From positions 529,450 to 593,449 of the forward strand of contig CAJNDS010001424.1 of the NCBI GenBank assembly GCA_905221605.1: 64,000 bases of DNA, written 5' to 3'. The translations under genes and the position numbers were made by a program. Origin of the DNA: Symbiodinium natans (lineage: Eukaryota; Sar; Dinophyceae; Suessiales; Symbiodiniaceae). The notes under the pieces were generated by a model. It ran no database searches. It was not told the DNA's origin and saw only the letters and a list, made by a program, of their open reading frames with translations. Below are positions 42,101-52,262 of this stretch, in pieces (positions within the stretch are counted from its first letter, which is position 1; every line of letters begins with the position of its first letter).

Positions 42101-45094
42101 TATAGGGGGTGTGATGATGCCTGCTTTGCTCCAAAACACTGCCCAAAACCTTGAACTCCAAGCTTTAAGCGTTCGGGCATGGCTAAGGGTTCTGAAGTCT
42201 GGGTCCTTGGGTTGTATAGGGTATATAAGGGGCATACAATGTTGTCGAGGTCGGACACAAGAAAGAAAAACAAGCAATGCGTTCTCAAATGCACAACAGA
42301 GCAAACCATGCTTTCCAAGGGATCGAAAATGGAACCACCTCGACATCGACTTGGCTTCCACACTGCGGAGGGAACGGGAGGGGGAGAAAGAACATCAGAA
42401 CAACACCGCAGCAAAAGCAAGCGCAGTTCGCACCGAGAAGGCCCCTTTTCGTGTACACGCGCGCCCTCTGCCAACGCGCACGCGCGCGGGGCCGTGTTGA
42501 AAGACCTTCCCCAGCCCTCGTCCTCACCCCCGCCCCCCCCTAAACCCTAAACCCTAACCCTAAACCCTAAACCCTAAACCCTAAACCCTAAACCCCCTTC
42601 CCCGCGATCAACCCTCAACTTGCAGAGCGGCCCATCTCCTTGACCCCAAAAGCCCTCAACACTGAAAAAAACCCCTACAGGGTGGGGCCCCCTTACTATA
42701 CTAACTGTAGTTAAGGGACTTATAACCTAACTTAGGGTCCTTATAACCCAATTTAGGGCCCTTATAACTCTACTTATAACTAGGGGGCCCCACCCTGTAG
42801 ACCCTAAAAGACCTATCCCCTAAACCCTGCTCGTTGGAGATGGGGGCTGCAGAAACACCCTAAAAACCCTAAACCCCAGAACCTTCAACCCTAACCCTAA
42901 ACCCTAGACCCTAAACCCTAAACCCTGAACCCTAAACCTCTCCAAGTAAGGACGGCGGGGGCCTTGGAATGACTGCAGTGAGCGACTCGGAGCGCGACCG
43001 CAGCCCCGGCTGGGTGGCTGTGGAAGCTGGGTTGCGGTTTAGGGTTTAGGGTTTAGGGTTTAGGGTTTAGGGTTTAGGGTTTAGGGTTCAGGGTACAGGG
43101 TCATTCTGACCGTGTCGGTTGCTGCTTTCCTGCATTGTGCTAGCGAAGGGCTGGCGTGCGGGTTTAGAGGATTTGAGAGAGACCTCATAAACCCTAAACC
43201 CTAAACCCTAAACCCTAAACCCTAAACCCTAAACCCTTGAAGGGTTTGGGGTTAGGATTTTTTTGTGGTGCAGGGACTTGGAGGTTCACTGATGAGTCGG
43301 GTGAAAAATGAGGACCATGGACATAGCCCTACTTACTGTACGTACGTAGAATCTACTTCGAAGTACTCTTTCGAACCTTCAAGTATAGGCTTTAGGGCTG
43401 TTGGGGCGGGGGCGCTTGCAGTAATTTGCCACAATGGAAACACACACCCCCAACCCTAAACCCTAAACCTACAGCCCTGCTGTCTACGAAGCAGCGCAGG
43501 AATGGGATCATTCGTACACAGGACACTACCGGGTGGGGGCAGACGGCAAGCACCTCGGCCGCTCAAGGCAGAGCAGCTTCCACTGTGGCTTCTCCCTCAC
43601 AGTTAGGGTTTAGGGTTTTGGGTTTTGGGTTTTGGGGTTTGGGGCAGTTGGTGCCGGCCCCGTTCACCCCTAAACTACCCTAAGCCTCTGATGAACCCGA
43701 AACATGAGTATGGTGTCCCAAACGCCCTCAAGCGTATCCCTAAGCCCCTAAGCCACTTCACACCGGAGGTACGACCTGATGGTTGTTGGCCGGGTTGATG
43801 CGGTAGTGGTGGAGGGAGCTGGTGGCGTGGCAGCCCCACTCAATGGGCTCTATCGGCAGAATGGGACTTTCTTTGACAAGCCGAAGTTCAAGCTGGAGGG
43901 CGCTGCTGCCATCATCTACTTCCTAGGCAGGGTTGAGGGTTTAGGGTTTAGGGTTTAGGGTTTAGGGTTTAGGGTTTAGGGTTCAGGATCCTGGAAATGC
44001 ATAGAGATAAGTCGAAGATGCCCAGCCCTCTCATTTATATACGACCTTAACAGCCACGATCCTGTTTGCAGGATGCTGGAAGCTCAACCACGAGGCTCGC
44101 CCTGGTCAAAACTTGTTTTAACAAGCCAGTGTAGAATGAACTAAAAGCTGCAAAAGTAAGTAAGTAATACTTAAAGCCATGATAAGCAGATACGTGTATG
44201 TAAATACGCTTGTATGGATGGATGTGTGTGTCCATACGCTGCAACAGAAAGAAGTACAATGCATGTGGACAGCTTGAGTAGAGCACTCTCCACACCACAC
44301 CTGTACCTTGGCTTCGGGTTTGAGGGCTTCAGAACGTCTAAGGCAAGTTGTGTGGTCCCTTCATGTGGTCCCCTAGCCTTTCAAGGGCTCTGAAATATGT
44401 GCCCTTGGGTTTTACAGGGGTATTTAAGGGGTATACAAGGGTTTTGGGTTTAGGGTTTAGGGAAGGGGTCCCCATTTAAGGTTTTTTTGTTTGTAACTGC
44501 CCTTTGAGGACATTGCCCTCGCGGGACAGGGCTGACAAACATGACAGAGCGTGTAGTAGACCTGAGCTCAGGAGAGCAAGAATGGGCAGGTTTAAGGTTT
44601 CGGGTTTAGGGTTTAGGGTTTCAGTGGAACGTTAAAAGCCTCAGCCGCTGCCAGGACGTCACAACCGGCTGGTACTACTGCTACCCAGACTGTGAAGCAC
44701 CCACTCCCCCTCTCGGACGTTGGTCGACTGAAGGCTATACCCATGGGGATGCAGACCCTTGGTAGCCCAGAGGCTTTTTTTTTTTTGGGGGGGGGGTGGG
44801 GGGAGGGGGGTGGTAGCACAGAGTTTTTATTATGATGTATTATTATTGCTATTTTGTTTTCCTTTTTTTGGGGGGGGGGGGTTCTGGGTTCCATGGGGAT
44901 GCAGATCCTTGGTGGCCCAACAGTACTCTTTTTCCTTTTCTTGTTTGGGTGGGGGGGGGGGGGGGGGGTTCTGGGTTCCCTTTGTAATAACCAACCCAAC
45001 AAAGGGTGTCCGTATTGTGTCATATGGCTTCTGGGCTACCAAGGATCCTGCCCCAATCCTACGCCTGCCCGACGACGAGAGGGATCCGCGATGA
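39195..45094 (+). CDS. BTB/POZ plus MIB/HERC2 domain protein, complete 12-exon gene
   Basis: Exons: 39195-39444, 39646-39693, 39819-39893, 39999-40043, 40248-40339, 40518-40553, 40949-41029, 42951-43022, 43500-43549, 43769-43931, 44655-44753, 45044-45094 (TGA). All phases agree: 353 residues. BTB/POZ at about 15-130 (WDDVVLEFASGDFMPACSV, TQENVDALLTISLYYQVGF), a BACK-like helix region to about 180 (ARELAQSCSEEELKQIQAG), MIB/HERC2 at about 190-255 (RRGPDWKWQNQDGGGLG, YRVGADGKYDLMVVG), then GLYRQNGTFFDKPKF and DVTTGWYYCYPDCEAP. BTB domains dimerise and often recruit cullin-3 ubiquitin ligases; MIB/HERC2 domains bind substrate, so a role in ubiquitination is inferred. The BTB and MIB halves join at 40,553/40,949, the weakest junction; a stop at 40,349-40,351 lies in frame only if exon 5 is not spliced at 40,339. 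Donors are GT 2, GC 4, GA 5. Confidence 0.8.
39449..39645. mobile_element. Family J element, the intron after BTB exon 1, with a nested TA-flanked hairpin
   Basis: CTTAGCAGCTGAGTGAGCAC at the left, ACTCAGCAAC ... TAAG at the right. Between CAAC-TA and TA-AG sits a second perfect hairpin (39,551-39,641, CCAGGATGGGCCATT mirrored by AATGGCCCATCCTGG). The intron runs 39,445-39,645 and starts with GTAC, repeated at the next exon. Confidence 0.85.
39694..39818. mobile_element. Family K element with telomeric units, a whole intron
   Basis: GC donor within GCCTCT, then TAGTTGTAGAGTAGGTAAC, four TTTAGGG units near 39,773-39,804, then ACTGGACAACTAAG at the acceptor; the next exon starts with the same GCCTCT. 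Confidence 0.85.
39894..39998. mobile_element. Family J element with half replaced by telomeric units, a whole intron
   Basis: Starts GACTCTTAGCAG (GA donor), then three TTTAGGG units, then the normal right half of family J (ATACTATAACCCC ... CTGAAAGTTTACG ... TTATGAACTCAGCAACCAAG). The next exon starts GGCTCC, echoing GACTCT. Confidence 0.8.
40708..40836. mobile_element. Family A element carrying telomeric units
   Basis: TACTTGGAGGTTCATGGGTA and a mirrored TACCGATGAACCTTCAAGTA; three TTTAGGG units (40,733-40,753) sit in the left arm. It is in the BTB-MIB intron. Confidence 0.8.
42677..42800 (+). mobile_element. Family D hairpin element, copy 3
   Basis: 124 bases, identical by eye to 25,345-25,468. 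It lies in the 1.9-kb intron that splits the MIB/HERC2 domain. Confidence 0.9.
43276..43387. mobile_element. Family A element, degenerate
   Basis: Ends ACTTGGAGGTTCACTGATGA and TCGAACCTTCAAGTATAGG; the arms are less similar than in other copies. Confidence 0.6.
44754..45043. mobile_element. Family F element(s) forming the last BTB intron, partly tandem
   Basis: GA donor GACCC, TTGGTAGCCCAGAG at the left, CTGGGCTACCAAG at the acceptor, and GATCC repeated at the next exon. The left part, together with the exon end, is present twice (44,741-44,768 and 44,891-44,918). Long T and G homopolymers (44,777-44,810, 44,865-44,880, 44,949-44,969) fill the arms. Confidence 0.8.
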
Positions 45095-46042
45095 TGCGCA
45101 CGAAAATGAAAAGAAATGCAGGTCCGGGGGATGTAAGCTTCAGCTTCCAATTCGGTGGCTGTGGTCTTGCATGTCCAGGGTACCCCTAAACCCTGAACCC
45201 TAAACCCGAAACCCTAAACCCTAAACCCTAACCCCAAAGGGGACAAAATCTTCACGTGTTAGCGAGCTTCCACTTGTCTGTGTTCCTTCCCCAAGATGAG
45301 CCACGGATGGCAGCTTAGTTCAGGGAGGTTTAGGGTTTGGGGTTTAGGGTTTAGGGTTTAGGGTTTGGGGTTTAGGGTTTAGGGATTAGGGTTGCGTGTA
45401 GGGTAACACCCAAACACCTAAGCCCGAAACCCTAACTGTACACAGACAAGCGACGCCTTGAGGGTTGGGGAGGGAAGGGGGGGGGAGCCCAATATTTAGG
45501 CTTTCAAAAATTAGGTTTTAGGGTTGAGGGCTTTAGGAACCTTAAATAACAAACTGTATTCCTGTATTTCAGGGTATTGGGGCTCTTTAGTTAGCTCCTG
45601 CTAGCATTGCTGCTTCTTGCTCAGGCTCTGTCTCACAGCAAGCCACTGCACGGCATAATAGGCATATATATATATATATATATTATGTCAGCAAGGTAGG
45701 CGTTCCCCTTGCCCAGGAAATCCCCGCAGTACAAATTCTGATGTATCTGACCGGACAGCTTAAACCCAACAGAGACGCCCCTCGCTGTCGGCCTAATTAC
45801 TCCATGAGCCCTCATGGCCTTCACTAAAATAGAAGCCCAGGCTCGACCTTGAGACCTTAATGAAGCCTAGAAAGGCTAGAGACTCACAGCTCGTATAGGG
45901 TACATGATCCCAATGTGACCTACATGAACCCTAGAAAGGCTAGGGGTCATAGTAGTTTAGGGTACATGATCCCAAGTTGATCCCAATTTCTAGGGTTCAC
46001 TTGGTCACCAAGGGATGACCGCATGGCCCTTGTAGCAAGCCC
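45095..46042. other. Intergenic region
   Basis: Includes the BTB 3' flank, telomeric units near 45,185-45,230 and 45,330-45,400, a TA repeat at 45,664-45,684 and a tandem repeat at 45,845-46,010 whose unit contains GGGTACATGATCCCAA and AACCCTAGAAAGGCTAG. No exon supported. Confidence 0.6.
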
Positions 46043-49000
46043 ATGGCGGACCGGAAGAAGCAAGGAACGCAGGCGCGGGTTTAGCGTTGAGGGTTTAGGG
46101 CTACTAAAGTATCCCTAAATAACCTCAGTTATGGGGGGAACCGACGGGTGGTAGTATAGAGGGGGGTAGTAGCCCAGTAGAAAAAACCCATGAACCCTGT
46201 AAGCCAGAAGGCAGCAGAGACCCCACAAAGCCAGCTCTTCCTGTGCAGTCGTAATCGGGCTCAGGAATAGCTGAACACGACCCTACAACAACATCCTGCA
46301 AATATAGGCTTAGGGCTTGGGGCTTAGGGTTTAGGGTTTAGGGTTTAGGGCTCAAGTTTTAGGGCTCAAGGTTTAGGGCTTCGGGCTTAGGGTTTACGGC
46401 CCGAACCCCTAAATCCAAAGCACCAGCTAAAAGGGTATAGGCCCTGGCTAGCATGACATTCTTGAGCGGGATCCTTCATTGTCAGAGCTACAGTTGGGGT
46501 TTTGGGGGAGCTCCCTGTTTAGGAGCATAGGTTCAGGGTTGTGGGCACATGCTGAATCTCGTGTCCTAAACCCTAAACCCTAAACCCTGAACCATCCCTG
46601 AACCCTAAACCCTAAACCCCAAACCCTAAACCCTAAGCCCTCAACCCTCAACCCTAAACCCTAAACCCTAAACTCCAACCGTTGCGATGCCAGGTCACGG
46701 TGACCGTGCCCGATGGGGCACCGCCAGGGACGGTGCTCGCAGTGCCGATCCGGGGTGGGGGAGACCAAGATGCAGGGGTTTAGGGTTTAGGGTTTAGGGT
46801 TTATGGATGATATAGAGATTAGGGGCCCAAGATTCTGAGATACGCTTTTTCAGTTTTAGGAGTTTTTGTTTTTCGGGCTTGGGGTTTGTAGGGTTGCTGG
46901 GGATTTAGAGGGTTCAGAAAGTTTTGGGTGCGGGAATATGCGAGTATGAAATGTCCAGGGAAGGCCCCCAATCCCCCCCCCCCCCAAGCTGCAAGCCGAG
47001 ACTGCACCCTAAACCCTAAACCCTATAAACCCTAAACCCTATAAACCCTAAACCCTAAACCTCTCGCCCTATTTTTTTCACGCTTTATACATGTGTGTTT
47101 GCATGATTGCATGTGGTTGTTGTTGAGGGAACCTCTGCTTATATATTTGGCGGCGTTGTCTCCTCATGAACAAACTTGGTTCCAGCTTGTCGGCGCATGT
47201 GTCAGAGGGCTTGATAGGTTTAGGTTCGTTAGGGTTTAGGGTGTTGGGTTTAGGGTTTTTAGGGTTGCAGTAAGGAGTCTGCGGGTTTAGAATTTGGCAT
47301 GGTTTGAGAGTTTAACTAGGTTTTTGGCTGGGGAGCGGTGGTTCAGGGTTTTTTGGGTTGCAGGTCCGGGTTTATGAGTTTACTACCCTACGCTAAACCC
47401 TAAACCCTAAACCCTAAAGTTTTATGCGATGAACCCGCACCTTCAGAAGCGCACGGCAGGATTTCCACCGATTTCCACCGCAACTCCATGCCTGCCCACC
47501 TCCAAACCATATATAAATGCCTAGATAACAGGTTTAGGGTTTAGGGTTTAGGGTTTAACAAACTTAAACCTTCAACCCGAAACCCTAAAGTAAGCTCTAA
47601 ACCTGAAGTTCGCCCCTTTCCCTGCTGAGGTGGCGCAGATGTGCTGAAGGCCTTCGAACATCTGACTCAGGGTAGTTATCGTTTAGGGGTTAGGATTTAG
47701 GGTTTAGGGTTCAGGGTTTAGGGTTTATTATCGAGGTAGTTATCGTTTAGGATTTAGGATTTAGGGTTTAGGGTTCAGGGTTTAGGGTTTCATCATCGAG
47801 GCGGGCGAAGTCTCTCGGAAAAGGGTTTCGGGTGGTTGCAGTTTAGGCCTTATAGGCAGTGGGAGGCGTTCTTTTGCAATTGTACCTAACAGGGTGACCC
47901 ACCTTGTAGAACAACGCCGACTTGAGCGTGTGCCAACACACGGAGTAGGCCCTTATTGTCTTTTTCCCTTATAATCCCCTTATGTCCTAGGTTCTCCTGG
48001 GTCTAGTGCAGCATTGTTGTGGAAGGGAGCACTTGCGCAAGCACTGCGACTTGCCAGCCTGATGTAAGGTTTTAGGTTTGGAACTCGGTCCCCAGACTCC
48101 ACAGCATTCCCGGTTCAGGGTTAAGGGTTTAGGGTTAGAGTTGCTGCTTGAACCCCCTGAGTTCTTCTTACTCTCTCAGCAAATCAGTCTTTTGCGAGGT
48201 GCGCGTTCCAGACGGGTGCGGCGCAGGCGAGACACTTTTCAAGTTTATCAACTGGGCTGTGCGCCTTGCTCTGAGCTTTTCGCCGCAGCAGACTGTGAGT
48301 CGTGCCCGTGTGGTAGATGATGGGCCTCCACTGGGGTTTCTGTTGTGATACGCATCCCCCCCCCCGCCCCCATGTGTAGGACAGTGTAGGATACGACAAT
48401 ACCACCCCTAGAAAATGTGGACATCTGACCATGTGCCTTACGAGCCTAGAGCCTAAACCCTAAACCCTGAACCTTAAACCCTAATCCTAAACCCTAAGCC
48501 CTAAACCCCTAAACCCTAAACCAAGCTCTAAGCCCTATAAACCTTAAAGCCTAGTCCTAAACCCTAAGCCCCAAACCCTATGCATTTGCGCAGGCTCAAC
48601 CCTGCTTCTGACGAAGCCAGATGCGGCAGATCAGCATCTCGCCCTTGCTGCTTTGGGGAGTTAGGGAAGCCTTTGGGTTTAGGGTTTAGGGTTTAGGGTC
48701 TAGGGTTTCCGGTGTCACGAGGCCTGGATGTTAAAGGGTTTAGGGCTGAGGAATCCTAAAACCCTAACCCTAACCCCTATACCCTAAACCCCAAGAGTCG
48801 CCTGGGTTTAAGAGGATCTTCTTCAGCAATGTTAATTCGACTGGGCGTACTCCCAAAATTACACATATGGGGGTTTCCCGAAAATAGGGGGGGGGGAGTT
48901 ACCCTTTTTGGGGGTCGCTTTAAGGGGATTCTATTCTATAAGACTGGGCGGGGTACGCCCAAAATTACCGACGTGCCAGTAGGTATTTCGACCCAGTACC

Positions 49001-49652
49001 TGCTGGGGCCATGTGGGTCCAAGTATGTCCAACACAGTACGGCTTTCTTTGGTGAAAATTGCCGTTCCTGTGCACAGTTTGGCACCGCATCTGGCTATAT
49101 GACTAAACTACTCCAACATAACCCTTCCGGTTTCAATGGCCTAAATGCGAAACCCTAAACCCTCAACCCTCAACCCTAAACCCTGACCCTGAACCCGAAG
49201 CCCTAAACCCTGGTTCCTTGAATCAAGTCCACCTCTTACCTGAGGTGGGCCATGTCCGTATCCAGGCTGCAACATTCAAGAGTTGCTTGAAGGTTTAGGG
49301 TTTAGGGTTTATGGTGTAGGGTTTAGGGTTTAGGGTTTAGGGTTTCGGGCCTAGGGTTTATAGGGTTCAGGGTTTAGGGTCTGGTAGGGCGAAGTCTGTT
49401 GAACAAAAGTCTACTAGAAGGTTCACGGGTATTTAAGAGTAGGGTTGTAAGTACCCCAAGGGTTTAGGGCTTAGGGTTTAGGGTATACTTGGATCTAAGT
49501 AGGGCTAGAAACCCTAAACCCTGAACCCTGAACCCTAAACCCTAAACCCTAAACCCTAAACCCTAAACCCTAAACCCTAAACCCTAAACCCTAGACCAAG
49601 CCTTGAGGTCGGACACGTCGTACCCTATGATGATGCCGAGGCCAGGTTCTGA
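46043..49652 (+). CDS. Protein with repeated V-P-D-G motifs, function unknown
   Basis: Exon 1 at 46043-46072 (MADRKKQGTQ), exon 2 at 46694-46768 (VTVTVPDGAPPGTVLAVPI, ends GGGDQ), exon 3 from 48199 (VRVPDGCGAGETLFKF), an exon at 48594-48659 (STLLLTKPDAADQHLALAAL), and probable exons near 49,243-49,290 and 49,610-49,652 (VGHVVPYDDAEARF, TGA). The first three join in phase with GC and GA donors. The motif V-x-V-P-D-G-x-x-x-G-x-x-L occurs twice in tandem; similar P-x-G-x-x-P-G repeats are found in several protist proteins without assigned function. The end of exon 3 and the last two joins are unsure. Confidence 0.5.
47668..47793 (+). repeat. Direct duplication of a telomeric-like segment
   Basis: A block of about 60 bases, starting GTAGTTATCGTTTAGG and running through TTTAGGGTTCAGGG to ATCGAGG, is present twice in a row with small differences. 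Confidence 0.75.
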
Positions 49653-50088
49653 AAGTCATGGGTCTCATTGTGGAGGTCTCCTGAACCCTAAACCCTAAAC
49701 CCTAAACCCTAAACCCTAAACCCTAAACCCTAAACCCTAAACCCTAAACCCTAAACCCCAAGCCCTAAACCCTAAACCCTATATGAACCCTAAGCCCTAA
49801 ACCCCTATGCGAGGTACCTCATGTCTTGTATTCTGCTTGTTGCAAAGGAAGTTTCATGATGCTTTTGGCCTCCCAGGTGCCATACAGATTTTTTTGCAGA
49901 TATTACCATAGCCTTTCATGGGGTTTAGGGTTTAGGGTTTAGGGTTTAGGTTTTAGGGTTTCGGGTTTAGGGTTGAGGGCCTATAGGGCTTAGGGCTTAG
50001 GATTGGCAGTCCTGGGTTCAGGGTTTAGGGTTTAGGGTTTAGGGTAAGGCAGTTGCACCTGTAAGCCCCTCGAAAAGAAGCTCGTGAG
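49653..50088. other. Region between genes
   Basis: A CCCTAAA array at 49,686-49,755, unique sequence 49,800-49,920, then TTTAGGG units. The first exon of the isomerase gene is expected here or further left but is not found. Confidence 0.5.
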
Positions 50089-52222
50089 GCGTCCGTGGAA
50101 GTGAATGGCCACGCTGCCAACAGCAACGGTGCAAATGGTGCGGACGAGGAGATTGTCTTGTACACACGCAGGGTTTAGGGTTCAGGCTTTAGGGTTTACG
50201 GTTTAGGGATCCCCCGGAGCCTTATAACCTCTAAGTCCTTCAAAAAGGACCCCACCGTATGTCATCATGAAGAGGAAGGAAACACGCCTGTGTGCGCAGG
50301 TCCTGAATTCCGAAGAGCTGCGCCAGAAGGAGTTGGAGAAGGCAGAGTGGGGGTTTTTGAGTTTAGGGTTTAGGGTTTAGGGCAAAATTAGATTTTTACG
50401 GGGGCTTCCATGCGTTCAAGGGCAGAGTTTTAAGGGGCTTCCACGCGTTCAAGGGCAGTTGAGGTACTGCTGCCAAGACGAGGAAGGAAGGCCTTAGGTA
50501 GGCTCAGCTCAATGCAAACCTACTTCCCCAACCCCTACATTGAAGGTTCATGTGTACTTGCAATTAGGGTCTGGATGCCATAAATAGGGATTAAATAAGG
50601 TTGTCACCATAGTTAGCCCACTTTTTTTACTCTACTTCTAAGTACCCATGAACCTCCAAGTACAGACCTTGCCTTCAGGAATGGCTCCAACAGCAGAAGG
50701 CTGGGAACGCGATGCCTGTTTGGATATTCTTCGTTCCGTCATGTAGGGCCAGTGCAAAGCGCTCTGTGGAGAGAGCGAGAGCGAGAGAGAGAGAGAGAGA
50801 GGGGGACCGCTAAAGAGGACCAGAATTAAGGGCACAAAAGAACACAACAGCAGCGAAGGCTCGTGACTTTTGTACTATGTGCAGTGTTCAGCATCCCATG
50901 AGGCAGCTAACCCCATCACTAACCCCCAAGGGCTACAAGCCCAAACACTAAAACCCAACATCAAAGTTAGGGCTTGGGTTTTAGGGTTTAGGGATAACTC
51001 GTGCAAACCTGTTGAAAAAACTCCATGTCCGCCATATCCCTTACTTGGAGGATCGGGTTTAAAAGTCGACAAGCGAAAGGCAACATTTAGTACGGGCTTC
51101 GTGCTGAGAGTCTTCGAAGAGGCTGTAGAAACACTCTGGCTGTTTGTATCTGTATCAGGGGCCTTTTTTAAGAGGCAACGAACTACTCTAAACCCGAAAC
51201 CTTAAATCCTAAACCCTAAACCCTAAACCCTAAACCCTAAGTCCTATCTGTCCGGCAATTCTGACTCTCAGAGGAGGCCACGCTGCCGGCGCCGGAGGAG
51301 GAGGAAGCACCTGCGGAGGAAGACGCCCCCACAACCTCCAAAACAAGGGTTTAGGGTTTAGGGTTTAGGATTTAGGGTCTAGGGTTTCGGGTTAGGATGA
51401 CGTAAACTACAGTAGGGTTCTTCATGACAAGTTAGGGATTCTTCATTCAGTACCCCTCAACTAGAAAGGAAGCCTGAAGCTAGTAGGATCTTTCATTTCC
51501 AATGAGGTCGATGGCCTAAACCCTAAACCCTAATGTTTTGGCGGCTCTGCGCAGTTCGGGGGCTTACTGGCCTTCTGGGGATCTGATGGTATACGATCCA
51601 CTTGGAGGTTCATGGTACTTTCTTATAACTGTAACCATATTAGGGCACTTAAGGGTCTTATAAGTCGGTTATAAGTACAGTTGTAATTGGTAAATAAGTA
51701 CCATGAACCTCCAAGCAGAGGGAGATCCCTAAATGGAACAGGAACAGCTTATAGGGCCAACTATGCCGGCATAAGCCGTCCCCGGATAGTTCCTGATTCT
51801 GACAGGGCTTTTGTGGGCGGCTTGTTAACTTGTTGCGATCCGGTTTTCGTGTAGCCGGGTCTAGAATGTCCTACGAAGCACACACTTGATTTTCTTTCAA
51901 ACTGTAGGGCCGAGCTTGTTTCGGCTTTAAGGGACTTTAGGGCCCCTAAACCCTAAACCCTAAACCCTAAACCCTAAACCCTAAACCCTAAACCCTAAAC
52001 CCTAAACCCATATTTCCAAAGAGGTCTTGTGGGCTGAATGGCCAGGAGCCTGTCCCTGAGACAGCCGCAGTGCCGCCCACCGACGCGCCGTCCATGGCCT
52101 TCACAGCGGCTTGGATGATGTCAGCTCCACAACTCTGGGGCTGAGGATTTCGGGTTCCATTTAGGATGCCATTTCCAGACTTAGACAGTTTATCGGGTTG
52201 AGGGCTTAGGGTACTCGAGTCT

Positions 52223-52262
<40 letters not shown>

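Noticed and set aside
41488-42550. Overlapping long frames on both strands (up to 170 codons)
   Set aside because: They lie in the 1.9-kb intron of the MIB/HERC2 domain, in CAC/CAA-rich or GC-rich sequence, read on both strands with no family match or splice support.
44613-45203. Several frames of about 100 codons, Gly/Phe- or Pro/Lys-rich
   Set aside because: They are read through homopolymers of the family F element. The real exons here are 44,655-44,753 and 45,044-45,094.
52013-52140. Minus-strand reading GADIIQAAVKAMDGASVGG
   Set aside because: It looks protein-like, but the plus-strand exon 52,046-52,105 joins in phase with both neighbours of the isomerase gene and explains the composition.
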